A DNA stretch of 64,000 bases from Bacteroidia bacterium 43-41. GTDB taxonomy: Bacteria > Bacteroidota > Bacteroidia > Bacteroidales > Dysgonomonadaceae. Where the stretch lies: the NCBI GenBank assembly GCA_001898165.1, contig MKTD01000023.1, forward strand, positions 1 through 64,000, in the 5' to 3' direction. Shown here piece by piece: positions 55,042-64,000 of the stretch. The translations under genes were made by a program, and so were the position numbers. Under the pieces are notes generated by a model. It did no database searches. It was given only the letters and a program-made list of their open reading frames with translations, and was not told the origin of the DNA. Numbering within the stretch: position 1 is the stretch's first letter; every line of letters begins with the position of its first letter.

Positions 55042-56592
55042 ATGAAAACTTTATTAAGAACTCTTATATCAGCATCGATAATCTTATTAACAGCCTGTTC
55101 CCAATCCGTTAAAACCACTAATTACTATTTTGATGCTGTAAACGGTGATGATTCCAATTCAGGAACCAAGCCCGGAGAACCTTTGAAGAGTTTGAGCAAA
55201 CTAATGGACCTGGAGATAAAACCCGGCGACAGCATCTTACTCAAATCAGGTGTCGTTTTTACTGAAAAGCTGTTTTTCTCCGGCAAAGGTAAAAAAAACA
55301 GGCCGATTACAATCGGAAAATATGGAGGAGAAGCAATGCCACACATCAAAGGAGATGCCTCCCTTTTAGAAATGGTTCATATTTTCAACAGCGAACACAT
55401 CATTTTACGGGACCTTGAAATATCTAACAAAGGGGAAAAAATCCGCCCATATCTCAATGGATTGCTGGTGGAAGTTTACAACTATGGAAAAGCAGAAGAC
55501 ATAACCATTGACAACCTTTTCATTCACGATGTGTATGGTTCGCTGATAAAAGGTGAAGGACATGAACACGAAGATGCGGGTGGAGGCCAGGCAATGATGT
55601 TGAGAAATTACAGAGACGATAAAACAGATTCCATTCCATCGTACTTTGACGGACTGCTCGTTCAAAAATGCCTGATAAAAGATTGCCAGCGCAACGGAAT
55701 CATTATGTGGGGAAATTGGGCAAGAAATATCTGGTTGCCAAATCTTAATGTTGTAATCCGAAACAATGTACTGGATGGTGTTCCCGGCGATGGAATTGTT
55801 CCTACGGCCTGCGATGGAGCAATAATTGAATACAATGTCATGAAAAACTGCCCGCCTATACTTCCCGTTACTGAAGCATGTGACGGAATTTGGCCGTTTT
55901 CAAGCGATAACACCATTATTCAATTTAATGTTGTTGACGGACATAAATCTCAGACCGACGGTTACAGCTATGATTCGGATTATAATTGCACAAATACACA
56001 AATCCGATACAATCTGAGCAGCAACAACGACGGTGGATTTCTTTTACTGTGTAACTCAGGCGGGTGGCCCCTGGATTGGAGTGTAGGAAATGTTGGAACC
56101 GTAGCTGAATATAATGTCAGCATCAATGACGGAATCAGGAAACATATAGTTACTGGAAAGAAAACAGAACATTATTCACCAATAATCCATATCACAGGCC
56201 CAACTAAAAACAGCAAAATTGAAAAAAACATCTTCTATGTCCTGAGAAAAGAACTGCCCCAAATGGACAAACGGATTGTCCGGTCTGATGATTGGCACGG
56301 ATATGCTGACAGTACCTTCTTTAGGCGTAATTACATTTTCGTAGAAGAGCCAAACCTTGCTTTTGATGCCACAGCATCAACCAACAACTTTATTGAAAAC
56401 AACTATTATGTTGGGCCGCTAAAATACAGTGGAGATGGTTTTACAAAACATGAAGGAGCTTTCGACAAAAATCTTTGGTACGATAAAAAAGACAAAAGGT
56501 GGAATATTTTAGTCGAGTTTCTAAAAGACAAGACAGTTTCAATAAATGATAAAAATCTGAGAGTATTGGATATTTTAGGATATAATTACTGA
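55042..56592 (+). CDS. Right-handed parallel beta-helix lipoprotein
   Basis: A 516-residue lipoprotein (lipobox LLTA-C, Cys19). It has the right-handed beta-helix build: the start DAVNGDDSNSGTKPGEPLKS, then repeated coils such as HIILRDLEISNKG, DNLFIHDVYG, VVIRNNVLDG and TIIQFNVVDGHKSQ. Such proteins include polysaccharide lyases, GH28-like enzymes and epimerases. Asp-rich motifs (YDSDYNC; GDGIVPTACDG) could form an active site, but I cannot assign a family. It is the last enzyme gene of the PUL, before the transporter and ara genes. Confidence 0.75.
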   Translation: MKTLLRTLISASIILLTACSQSVKTTNYYFDAVNGDDSNSGTKPGEPLKSLSKLMDLEIKPGDSILLKSGVVFTEKLFFSGKGKKNRPITIGKYGGEAMPHIKGDASLLEMVHIFNSEHIILRDLEISNKGEKIRPYLNGLLVEVYNYGKAEDITIDNLFIHDVYGSLIKGEGHEHEDAGGGQAMMLRNYRDDKTDSIPSYFDGLLVQKCLIKDCQRNGIIMWGNWARNIWLPNLNVVIRNNVLDGVPGDGIVPTACDGAIIEYNVMKNCPPILPVTEACDGIWPFSSDNTIIQFNVVDGHKSQTDGYSYDSDYNCTNTQIRYNLSSNNDGGFLLLCNSGGWPLDWSVGNVGTVAEYNVSINDGIRKHIVTGKKTEHYSPIIHITGPTKNSKIEKNIFYVLRKELPQMDKRIVRSDDWHGYADSTFFRRNYIFVEEPNLAFDATASTNNFIENNYYVGPLKYSGDGFTKHEGAFDKNLWYDKKDKRWNILVEFLKDKTVSINDKNLRVLDILGYNY

Positions 56593-56636
56593 GTATTAGC
56601 TTATTTCAAACAAGTTCCTCCTTCGGCTGTAGTGAG

Positions 56637-56671
56637 GTCCCGAGTGGGAGATTTGAACACCCATTCAAAAT
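56637..56671 (-). other. tRNA 3'-end-like remnant
   Basis: On the minus strand the sequence GGGTGTTCAAATCTCCC resembles a T-arm with one mismatch, followed by ACTCGGGACC like an acceptor end. No anticodon or D-arm continues to the right, so this is at most a fragment. It could be an old attachment site. Confidence 0.2.
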
Positions 56672-56709
56672 AAATTCATAATAAATACAATTTTTTAAAT
56701 TTTTAAATC

Positions 56710-58404
56710 GTGGTAACATTAGATTGGATTGTAATTGGTTTGTTCTTCCTTATTTTGATAGGGATTATTGTCTGGGTACTGAAACAGAAGCAAGACAACT
56801 CTGCTGATTATTTTTTAGGGGGACGGGATGCAACATGGCTCGCCATAGGAGCGTCTATTTTTGCATCAAACATTGGTTCAGAGCACTTGATTGGTCTTGC
56901 GGGAGCAGGAGCCTCGAGTGGTATGGCCATGGCACATTGGGAGATACAAGGATGGATGATTTTGATTCTTGGATGGGTTTTTGTACCATTTTATAGCCGG
57001 AGTATGGTATATACTATGCCCGAATTCTTAGAAAGGCGGTACAACCCTCAATCGCGGACTATTCTTTCTGTCATATCTTTGGTAAGTTATGTATTAACCA
57101 AGGTTGCCGTAACTGTTTATGCCGGAGGACTTGTTTTTCAACAGGTTTTTGGAATCAAGGAATTATGGGGTATAGATTTCTTTTGGATTGCCGCTGTTGG
57201 ATTGGTGCTCATCACAGCCATCTATACCGTAATTGGAGGGATGAGGTCGGTGTTATACACATCCGTTCTTCAAACTCCTATTTTACTCCTTGGCTCCTTA
57301 ATAATCCTTGTACTGGGATTAAGAGAATTGGGAGGATGGGATGAGATGATACGAATAACCGGCGCTGTTCCGGTAAATGATTATGGAAATACCATGACTG
57401 ATCTTATTCGTAATAATAAAGATCCCCATTTCCCATGGCTCGGTGCATTAACCGGATCTGCCATTATAGGGTTCTGGTATTGGTGTACAGACCAATTTAT
57501 TGTACAACGTGTTTTATCCGGCAAGAGTCAGAGAGAAGCACGCCGGGGTTCAATCTTTGGGGCTTACTTGAAGTTATTGCCTGTATTTCTATTTCTTATT
57601 CCCGGGATGATCGCTTTTGCCATTCATCAAAAAAGTATCGGTGCCGGCGGAGAAGCATTTCTCCCTATGTTGGCCAATGGCAACGTCAATGCAGATGCGG
57701 CGTTTCCCACATTAGTTACAAAGCTCCTGCCGGTCGGAGTAAAAGGATTGGTCGTTTGTGGAATATTAGCTGCTTTAATGAGCTCTCTGGCTTCCCTTTT
57801 TAACTCCTCAGCGTCTTTATTTACTATCGATTTTTACAAGCGCTTCAAACCCAAAACCTCCGAAAAGAAGTTGGTTGTGATAGGGCAAATCGCAACGGCA
57901 GTAATAGTTTTGCTGGGAATTTTATGGATACCTATCATGCGCAGTATAGGAAATGTTTTGTATGCTTATTTGCAGGATGTTCAATCTGTATTGGCCCCGG
58001 GTATTGCTGCTACATTCCTGCTTGGAATTACCTGGAAAAAAGCTACGGCTCAGGGAGGTATGTGGGGATTAATAACCGGATTAGTAATTGGACTTACACG
58101 TTTAGGAGCAAATATTTTTTATAGCAACGTGTCAAATGCAACTGAGAGTGTTTTTAAAAATGTGTTTTATGATACCAATTGGTTGTTCTTTTGCGGTTGG
58201 ATGTTTTTGTTTTGTATTCTTGTTGTTGTAGGGGTAAGTTTGTTCACAAAGGCTCCCTCTCCCGAAAAAATACAAGGTCTTGTTTTTGGTACAGCCACGG
58301 CGCGACAAAGAGCCGAAACCCGTGCAAGCTGGAATCATTGGGATATTATACACACTGTTATTATTCTGGGAATTACGATTGCGTTTTATATTTATTTCTG
58401 GTAA
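56710..58404 (+). CDS. Sodium:solute symporter (SSS/SGLT type), probable arabinose or galactose transporter
   Basis: A 564-residue inner-membrane protein starting with GTG and no better upstream codon. It has about 14 hydrophobic helices and the SGLT-type segments YFLGGRDATWLAIGASIFASN, GSEHLIGLAGAGA, VYTMPEFLERRY and the C-terminal IIHTVIILGITIAFYIYFW. SGLT proteins move sugars with Na+. Directly downstream lie araD, araA and araB, so arabinose is the likely cargo, although galactose from the PUL is also possible. It is longer than the truncated symporter at 61-1830 and is not a fusion. Confidence 0.88.
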   Translation: MVTLDWIVIGLFFLILIGIIVWVLKQKQDNSADYFLGGRDATWLAIGASIFASNIGSEHLIGLAGAGASSGMAMAHWEIQGWMILILGWVFVPFYSRSMVYTMPEFLERRYNPQSRTILSVISLVSYVLTKVAVTVYAGGLVFQQVFGIKELWGIDFFWIAAVGLVLITAIYTVIGGMRSVLYTSVLQTPILLLGSLIILVLGLRELGGWDEMIRITGAVPVNDYGNTMTDLIRNNKDPHFPWLGALTGSAIIGFWYWCTDQFIVQRVLSGKSQREARRGSIFGAYLKLLPVFLFLIPGMIAFAIHQKSIGAGGEAFLPMLANGNVNADAAFPTLVTKLLPVGVKGLVVCGILAALMSSLASLFNSSASLFTIDFYKRFKPKTSEKKLVVIGQIATAVIVLLGILWIPIMRSIGNVLYAYLQDVQSVLAPGIAATFLLGITWKKATAQGGMWGLITGLVIGLTRLGANIFYSNVSNATESVFKNVFYDTNWLFFCGWMFLFCILVVVGVSLFTKAPSPEKIQGLVFGTATARQRAETRASWNHWDIIHTVIILGITIAFYIYFW

Positions 58405-58420
58405 TTAATTATTGAAAAGG

Positions 58421-59104
58421 ATGCTTGAAAAACTCAAAGAGGAGGTTTATAAAGCCAATCTCGACCTCGTAAAACATAGATTGGTAGTATTTACCTGGGG
58501 AAATGTAAGTGCTATAGACAGAGAAGAGGGCCTGATTGTAATTAAACCCTCAGGTATCTCTTACGACAACATGAGAGTCAACGATATGATTGTTGTTGAT
58601 GTATGCGGAAAGGTAATTGAAGGGAAATACAAACCATCATCAGACACGCCCACTCATATTGTGCTTTATAATGCTTTTAAAACAATTGGAGGAATTGTAC
58701 ATACACATTCTACTTATGCCACAGCATGGGCACAAGCCGGTTTGGGTATTCCAAATATTGGGACAACGCATGCCGACTATTTTAACGATGCAATTCCCTG
58801 CACCGAAGATATGACTCAGCAGGAAGTTGAAGGCGAGTATGAAAAAGAAACCGGGAATGTTATTGTTAAAAGGTTTAAAGGGATTAATCCAGGGTTTACT
58901 CCCGGGGTTCTTGTTAAAAATCACGGACCATTCTCTTGGGGGAGGAATGCAGAGGAGGCAGTGCATAACGCTGTGGTTATGGAAGAAGTGGCTAAAATGG
59001 CCTACATTGCTTATACACTGAATCCCGATTTAACAATGAATCCGCATTTGATTAAGAAACATTTTTATAGAAAACATGGCCCGGACGCATATTACGGACA
59101 ATAA
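58421..59104 (+). CDS. araD: L-ribulose-5-phosphate 4-epimerase
   Basis: The ATG at 58421 gives 227 residues starting [14 protein letters not shown], like E. coli AraD; a TTG at 58412 adds three residues and is less likely. It converts L-ribulose 5-phosphate to D-xylulose 5-phosphate by aldol-type cleavage. The zinc ligands are His94, His96 (VHTHSTYA) and His168 (KNHGPFSWG), Asp119 is in THADYF, and the C-terminal tyrosines (DAYYGQ) match the catalytic tyrosine of the family. It lies 16 bases after the symporter gene. Confidence 0.93.
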   Translation: MLEKLKEEVYKANLDLVKHRLVVFTWGNVSAIDREEGLIVIKPSGISYDNMRVNDMIVVDVCGKVIEGKYKPSSDTPTHIVLYNAFKTIGGIVHTHSTYATAWAQAGLGIPNIGTTHADYFNDAIPCTEDMTQQEVEGEYEKETGNVIVKRFKGINPGFTPGVLVKNHGPFSWGRNAEEAVHNAVVMEEVAKMAYIAYTLNPDLTMNPHLIKKHFYRKHGPDAYYGQ

Positions 59105-59169
59105 AATTAATTCAGGCCATTGTGTCTTAGCAGCAACTCAAAAAACAATCAATTAAAAACGAAGAAATT

Positions 59170-60672
59170 ATGAATTATCAAGATTACGAAGTATGGTTTG
59201 TAACGGGAGCACAGCTCCTATATGGAGGTGATGCGGTTGTGCAAGTGGACGCACACTCCACCGAAATGGTAAAAGGATTGAACGAATCAGGAAATCTTCC
59301 CGTTAAAGTTATTTATAAGGGAACGGCCAACTCGTCCCGGGAAATATCGGAAATTCTCAGAAAAGCAAATGCTGACACAAAATGTGTGGGCGTCATCACA
59401 TGGATGCACACGTTCTCACCGGCCAAAATGTGGATTCACGGCTTATTGGACTACAAAAAACCATTGTTGCATCTACACACTCAATACAACGAAAAAATCC
59501 CATGGGATACCATCGACATGGATTTCATGAATCTGAATCAAAGTGCTCACGGCGACCGCGAATTTGGATTCATTACCAGCCGTTTGCGCAAACCGCGTAA
59601 AATAGTCGTGGGATATTGGAAAGATAAAAGCACGCAATCGAAAATAGCCACATGGATGCGCGTATGCGTCGGCTGGGCAGATGCTCAGGATATGCGTATT
59701 ATTCGCTTTGGCGACAACATGAACAACGTAGCCGTAACCGACGGCGACAAAGTGGAAGCTGAAATTCGTTTAGGCTACCACGTGGACAATGCGCCCATCG
59801 CCAGGCTCGTGCCTTATGTAAATGCGGTAAAAGAGGAAGAGATCGACACGCTCGTGGACGAATACGAGCGACTGTATGACATTGCCGAAGATTCCCAAAA
59901 AGGAACTGAAAATCACAAACACATCCGTGCTGCAGCCGCTCAGGAAATTGGCTTGCGCCGTTTCCTGGAAGAGAAAGGAGCCAAAGCATTTACCACCAGT
60001 TTCGATGAGTTGGAAGGCATGGACCAGTTGATGGGTTTCGCTTCGCAACGGTTGATGCAGGAAGGTTACGGTTTTGGCGCCGAAGGCGATTGGAAAACAG
60101 CCGCGCTCGTTCGCACCATGTGGGTAATGAGTCAGGGGCTGGAAGGCGGATGCTCGTTCCTGGAAGATTACACGTTGAATTTCGACGGAGAAAACAGTTC
60201 CATCCTGCAGGCACATATGCTCGAAATCAATCCGTCCATCTCCAACCAAAAGCCACAATTGCAGGTGCACTTTCTGGGTATCGGCGACGCGGGCACCTGC
60301 GCTCGCCTGGTTTTCCAGGCACATGAAGGACAAGGTATTGCCAGCACGATTATTGACATGGGAAATCGTTTCCGCATGATTGTAAATGTTGTGGATGTGA
60401 TAAAACCCAACGATCTGCCTAAACTGCCCGTTGCCTGTGCATTGTGGATTCCACAGCCAAACTTCGAAGTAGGCGCAGGCGCCTGGATTCAGGCAGGCGG
60501 CACACACCACTCCAGCTTCTCTTTTGCACTGACACCCGAATACATGGAAGACTTCGCCGAAATTGCCGATATGGAAATGTTACTGATTGATAAAGGCACT
60601 ACGATGCGTAACTTCAAACAGGATTTGCGCAACAACGAGGTATATTATATGCTTAACAGAGCGTTACGATAA
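59170..60672 (+). CDS. araA: L-arabinose isomerase
   Basis: A 500-residue cytoplasmic enzyme of normal family length that isomerises L-arabinose to L-ribulose. The N-terminus reads YEVWFVTGAQLLYGGDAV, typical of AraA. Metal-site residues are visible as Glu305 (GAEGDWKTAALVR), Glu332 (FLEDYTLNF), His349 (QAHMLEINPS) and the GGTHHSSF pair at 446-447. It follows araD by 65 bases and precedes araB by 23 bases. Confidence 0.96.
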   Translation: MNYQDYEVWFVTGAQLLYGGDAVVQVDAHSTEMVKGLNESGNLPVKVIYKGTANSSREISEILRKANADTKCVGVITWMHTFSPAKMWIHGLLDYKKPLLHLHTQYNEKIPWDTIDMDFMNLNQSAHGDREFGFITSRLRKPRKIVVGYWKDKSTQSKIATWMRVCVGWADAQDMRIIRFGDNMNNVAVTDGDKVEAEIRLGYHVDNAPIARLVPYVNAVKEEEIDTLVDEYERLYDIAEDSQKGTENHKHIRAAAAQEIGLRRFLEEKGAKAFTTSFDELEGMDQLMGFASQRLMQEGYGFGAEGDWKTAALVRTMWVMSQGLEGGCSFLEDYTLNFDGENSSILQAHMLEINPSISNQKPQLQVHFLGIGDAGTCARLVFQAHEGQGIASTIIDMGNRFRMIVNVVDVIKPNDLPKLPVACALWIPQPNFEVGAGAWIQAGGTHHSSFSFALTPEYMEDFAEIADMEMLLIDKGTTMRNFKQDLRNNEVYYMLNRALR

Positions 60673-60695
60673 CTAACCCGCATAATAGAAAAAAA

Positions 60696-62357
60696 ATGAA
60701 ATACGTTATAGGAGTAGATTACGGAAGTGATTCTGTCCGGGCATTAATTGTGAATACGGGAACAGGTGAAGAAGTAGCAACATCTGTTAAATATTATCCA
60801 CGATGGGAAGAGGGGAAATACTGTAATCCTTCAAAAAATCAATATCGGCAACACCCTCTTGATTATTTAGAAGTACTGGAAGCCTCTATTAAGGAGTGTT
60901 TATCCACATCGCCTGAGGGTACAGCAGAGAATATAGTGGGCATAGCCTTTGACACAACGGGAAGCACTCCTGTTTTTACAAATGAAGCAGGAACACCCCT
61001 GTCATTATTGCCGGAATTTGCAGAAAATCCAAACGCAATGTTTGTCTTATGGAAAGATCATACAGCCATTAAAGAAGCTACGGAAATTAATGAACTTGCA
61101 TCAAAATGGGAGATAGATTATACTTCGTACGAAGGAGGCGTGTACTCGTCAGAATGGTATTGGGCAAAGGCACTTCACATACTCAGGCAAGATGAATCGG
61201 TCCGTAAAGCGGCTTACTCTATTGTAGAACACTGTGAATGGATACCGGCAATTTTGACGGGAGTCACAAAATCTTCGGATATCGTAAGAAGCAGATGTGC
61301 CTGCGGCCACAAAGCCATGTGGAACGAAAAATGGGACGGGCTTCCAGGTGAGGAATTCTTAACAACGTTGGATCCGCTTTTATCGGGTTTCAGAGATCGT
61401 CTTTTCGAAAAAACGTTCACGGCAGAAAAACCTGTCGGAAAACTTACCGAAGAGTGGGCAAAACGGTTAGGGCTTACAACAAATGTTGTAGTGGCGGGAG
61501 GAGCATTTGATTGCCATATGGGAGCAGTTGGCGCCAATATTAAGCCTTATACATTTGTCCGGGTAATAGGAACTTCCACGTGCGATATTATGGTGGCATC
61601 GCGTGAAGATATCGGCGATAATCTTATTCGCGGAATATGCGGTCAGGTAGAAGGTTCGGTTATACCCGGCATGATAGGGTTGGAAGCAGGACAGTCTGCT
61701 TTTGGCGATATTTATGCATGGTTTAAGCATGTTTTGGAATTTCCGTTGAACAATATTTTATCAAAGAGTACGGTAATTGATGATGAGGCAAAACAAAAAC
61801 TGATAAAAGAGACAACAGACAAAATCATTCCGGCACTGACTATTGAAGCTGAAAAAACACCAATAGACGAAAGCACTGTAATAGCTACGGATTGGATGAA
61901 CGGACGCCGGACGCCGGATGCCAATCAAAAGTTAACAGGAACTATCGCCGGTTTAACTTTAGGCAGCACTGCACCTCGCATTTTCAGGGCGCTGGTAGAA
62001 GCAACTGCTTTTGGATCAAGAGCAATCGTAGAGCGTATGCGAGATGAGGGAGTTAGAATTGACAACGTGATTGGTATTGGCGGAATTGCATTAAAATCTC
62101 CGTTTGTAATGCAGACGCTTAGTGATGTCCTTAACATGCCCATAAAAGTATGTAAAACAGAACAAGCATGCGCCCTGGGAGCTGCAATGTTTGCAGCGAC
62201 GGCAGCCGGAGTGTATGTCACTGTCGAAGATGCCCAGGAGGCAATGAATTCAGGTTTCGAGCATGAATACATTCCCAATCCCGAAAACGTAGAAATATAT
62301 TCTTCCCTTTATGAACAATATCAGAAAATAGGAGAATTTACTGCTACCCATGCCTGA
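60696..62357 (+). CDS. araB: L-ribulokinase
   Basis: A 553-residue FGGY-family sugar kinase that phosphorylates L-ribulose with ATP. The N-terminal phosphate-binding segment is VIGVDYGSDSVRALIVNTG. The family segments GIAFDTTGSTPVF, VVAGGAFDCHMGAVGA (probable base Asp269) and GGIALKSPFVMQTLSDVL are present. Length is close to E. coli AraB (566). It closes the araD-araA-araB set; the three products together convert arabinose to D-xylulose 5-phosphate for the pentose phosphate pathway. Confidence 0.95.
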   Translation: MKYVIGVDYGSDSVRALIVNTGTGEEVATSVKYYPRWEEGKYCNPSKNQYRQHPLDYLEVLEASIKECLSTSPEGTAENIVGIAFDTTGSTPVFTNEAGTPLSLLPEFAENPNAMFVLWKDHTAIKEATEINELASKWEIDYTSYEGGVYSSEWYWAKALHILRQDESVRKAAYSIVEHCEWIPAILTGVTKSSDIVRSRCACGHKAMWNEKWDGLPGEEFLTTLDPLLSGFRDRLFEKTFTAEKPVGKLTEEWAKRLGLTTNVVVAGGAFDCHMGAVGANIKPYTFVRVIGTSTCDIMVASREDIGDNLIRGICGQVEGSVIPGMIGLEAGQSAFGDIYAWFKHVLEFPLNNILSKSTVIDDEAKQKLIKETTDKIIPALTIEAEKTPIDESTVIATDWMNGRRTPDANQKLTGTIAGLTLGSTAPRIFRALVEATAFGSRAIVERMRDEGVRIDNVIGIGGIALKSPFVMQTLSDVLNMPIKVCKTEQACALGAAMFAATAAGVYVTVEDAQEAMNSGFEHEYIPNPENVEIYSSLYEQYQKIGEFTATHA

Positions 62358-62456
62358 GTATGTTTTACAAATATTTTGACGGTAAGTTGTAGTTTTTATA
62401 AAATGATTTCTTAACTTGCACAATTAAATCACAAGCCGTTTTTACATACCCGACAC

Positions 62457-64000
62457 ATGAAACGATTCTTTTCCATTGTATTGGCAATTCTATTCTCTTT
62501 TTCATTGCCGTCCCAGGAATACAAGCATTTCACTACTGTTGACGGACTTTCGGGAACGGATGTGACATCTATTTGTGAAAATGAGAACTATTTGTGGATT
62601 GCAACAAATGACGGGCTTAACCGTTTCGATGGAAAAAAATTCAAAGTATATCGAAAAGAAAGTAATTCTCAAAACAGCCTTACGGAAAATAATATCGAAA
62701 CACTGATGTTTGACTCTCGCGGACTGTTATGGATCGGCTTCAAAACTGGTGGAGTGGATATTTTTGATCCACGCAAAAATAAATTTACTCACATCAGTAA
62801 AATTGTAAAAGAGTATCCACAGCGGGTCATTTCCATTTATGAAGATTCACAAAAAAATATTTGGTTGGGAAGTTGGGAAGATGGCCTTTTTCAGTTGGAA
62901 CCCACCAATAAGGGTGATCTATCTTATAAAGTATTAAAGCATTACCCGAAGAATATTATATCCGGTATCGTGGAAAAACCAAAGGGAAAACTATGGATTG
63001 GAACCTATTTTGGCTATTTTTTATATGATATCAATAAAAAGGAAGATATAGCTATAAACAGAACACGTTATGCTATAACACAATTTCTGGATACAGGCGA
63101 AAAAAATAGTTTGTGGTTTTCTACCTGGACAAATGGTTTGCATAAACTGGAGTGGAGTGAAAACAATTTTTCTGTTGTGGAAAGAGAAATAAATAACGAA
63201 GTGAAAGATGTATATCGTATTTTCTCTACTGCGGACAAAAAAAAATTTTATCTTGGAACCTGGGGCGATGGTGTAAAAAAAATCGATATAAATAATGGCA
63301 AATCAATTACACCGCTAAAAATAAATGCACCCGTTATTTTATCTTTCTTTCAGGACCGTTATAATACGGTGTGGATGGGTACGTATGGAACCGGATTTTA
63401 TCGTCTGGATAATGAAGAGCAAGGTATTACCACTCTTTCCCCAATTAACAGGAATAACCTTTCCGCGGTTTATGCTCTCCGTTATTTTAAGGATAATTAT
63501 CTGCTTGTAGGTACCCAGGGTGACGGGCTTTATCTTTATGATATTAAAAATCGGATTTTACTGCCCAGAGAAATAAAAAAATCGGATAATTTTTTTCAAA
63601 AATATATCCTGTCGCTCTATAGTGATGATGATGTTCTTATTGTTGGAAATGATGATGTTGGTATACTGTATGCTTCGATGAAGGATAAGAGTACGGACTT
63701 CTCACTTAAAAAATTTCAGACAGACAATAATTTTGGTAAAATAACTTCCATATTTCGCGACAGTAAATTTCGTTTTTGGATAGGAACAAAGCAATTTGGA
63801 CTTGTTTCAGTAAACTATAACAGCGAAAAGAATACTTTTACTGATTATATCCATTATGATTCATTTGGTATGGATGAGATAACCGGATTTGCAGAAGCCT
63901 CCGACGGCCAAATTTGGGTGTCATCGCATAATGGTGTTTATCTGTTTAACCCTTTAACTCATAAAGCGCAACGATACGGAGAAGGCATATCGGACATGGT
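62457..64000 (+). CDS. Hybrid two-component system sensor, N-terminal part (cut by window end)
   Basis: An ATG at 62457 opens a frame with no stop through position 64000 (514 codons). A signal peptide (MKRFFSIVLAILFSFSLPSQ) precedes repeated periplasmic propeller units of the reg_prop type: LWIATNDGLNRFDG, LWIGFKTGGVDIFDP, IWLGSWEDGLFQLEP, VWMGTYGTGFYRLD, FWIGTKQFGL and IWVSSHNGVYLFNP. This is the sensor part of an HTCS; kinase, receiver and AraC domains would lie beyond the window. It probably regulates the ara/arabinogalactan genes upstream. The 99 bases before it hold no gene. Confidence 0.85.
   Translation, partial: MKRFFSIVLAILFSFSLPSQEYKHFTTVDGLSGTDVTSICENENYLWIATNDGLNRFDGKKFKVYRKESNSQNSLTENNIETLMFDSRGLLWIGFKTGGVDIFDPRKNKFTHISKIVKEYPQRVISIYEDSQKNIWLGSWEDGLFQLEPTNKGDLSYKVLKHYPKNIISGIVEKPKGKLWIGTYFGYFLYDINKKEDIAINRTRYAITQFLDTGEKNSLWFSTWTNGLHKLEWSENNFSVVEREINNEVKDVYRIFSTADKKKFYLGTWGDGVKKIDINNGKSITPLKINAPVILSFFQDRYNTVWMGTYGTGFYRLDNEEQGITTLSPINRNNLSAVYALRYFKDNYLLVGTQGDGLYLYDIKNRILLPREIKKSDNFFQKYILSLYSDDDVLIVGNDDVGILYASMKDKSTDFSLKKFQTDNNFGKITSIFRDSKFRFWIGTKQFGLVSVNYNSEKNTFTDYIHYDSFGMDEITGFAEASDGQIWVSSHNGVYLFNPLTHKAQRYGEGISDM

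Noticed and set aside
58412-58420. TTG start for araD giving three extra residues
   Set aside because: The ATG at 58421 aligns with known AraD N-termini (MLE-LK) and the TTG has no better ribosome site.
1-64000. CRISPR array, prophage or insertion sequence
   Set aside because: No regularly spaced repeats, integrase, transposase or phage structural genes were seen.

Overview
The window looks like a chromosome segment of a saccharolytic Bacteroidota, most likely order Bacteroidales and possibly near Dysgonomonadaceae. The lineage call is inferred from gene content: three SusC/SusD pairs, hybrid two-component sensors, Bacteroidota-type -7 boxes (TAnnTTTG) and many SPase II lipoproteins. No rRNA gene, complete tRNA gene, CRISPR array or transposase was seen.

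Region 1 (1-12286, minus strand) is a sialic-acid locus. In transcription order it holds a FadR/GntR regulator, N-acetylneuraminate lyase, a SusC/SusD pair of the NanO/NanU type, an alpha/beta-hydrolase, a GH33 sialidase lipoprotein and a Kelch (NanM-like)/sodium-solute symporter fusion. A FadR-type palindrome sits just upstream of the regulator. The locus carries damage. The symporter loses its C-terminal half at the window edge. A GH78 rhamnosidase fragment and a second short gene remnant lie between SusD and the hydrolase. The lyase product, N-acetylmannosamine, would need an epimerase that is not in this window.

Region 2 (12287-26873, plus strand) starts with a 527-base intergenic stretch holding the nan operator, possible decayed coding sequence and a promoter box. 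A polysaccharide utilization locus (PUL) follows: a GH97 of the retaining type, SusC, SusD, a strong hairpin, a six-hairpin glycosidase-like protein, a lipoprotein combining a PEGA-like domain with an HExxH motif, and a complete hybrid two-component system (HTCS).

Region 3 (26887-42456) is the least explained part. A minus-strand cluster of exported proteins of unknown function faces a plus-strand TPR histidine kinase and NarL/LuxR-type response regulator. The cluster includes two paralogues and a third protein ending in the same LAPLVPEK tail, a split Ig/coiled-coil protein, a TPR protein, a DUF4412-like lipoprotein, a Yip1-domain membrane protein and an OmpA-domain protein. Fragments of duplicated genes lie between intact ones, so the cluster has grown by segmental duplication. 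A C4/G4 palindrome in the divergent promoter region could let the two-component system control both arms.

Region 4 (42457-64000, plus strand) is a second PUL joined to pentose catabolism. SusC, SusD, GH2, GH43 (exo-beta-1,3-galactanase type), GH35, an SGNH esterase and a right-handed beta-helix protein suggest type II arabinogalactan as substrate (inferred). A sodium-solute symporter, araD, araA and araB follow and would turn released arabinose into D-xylulose 5-phosphate. A second HTCS begins at 62457 and runs off the window.
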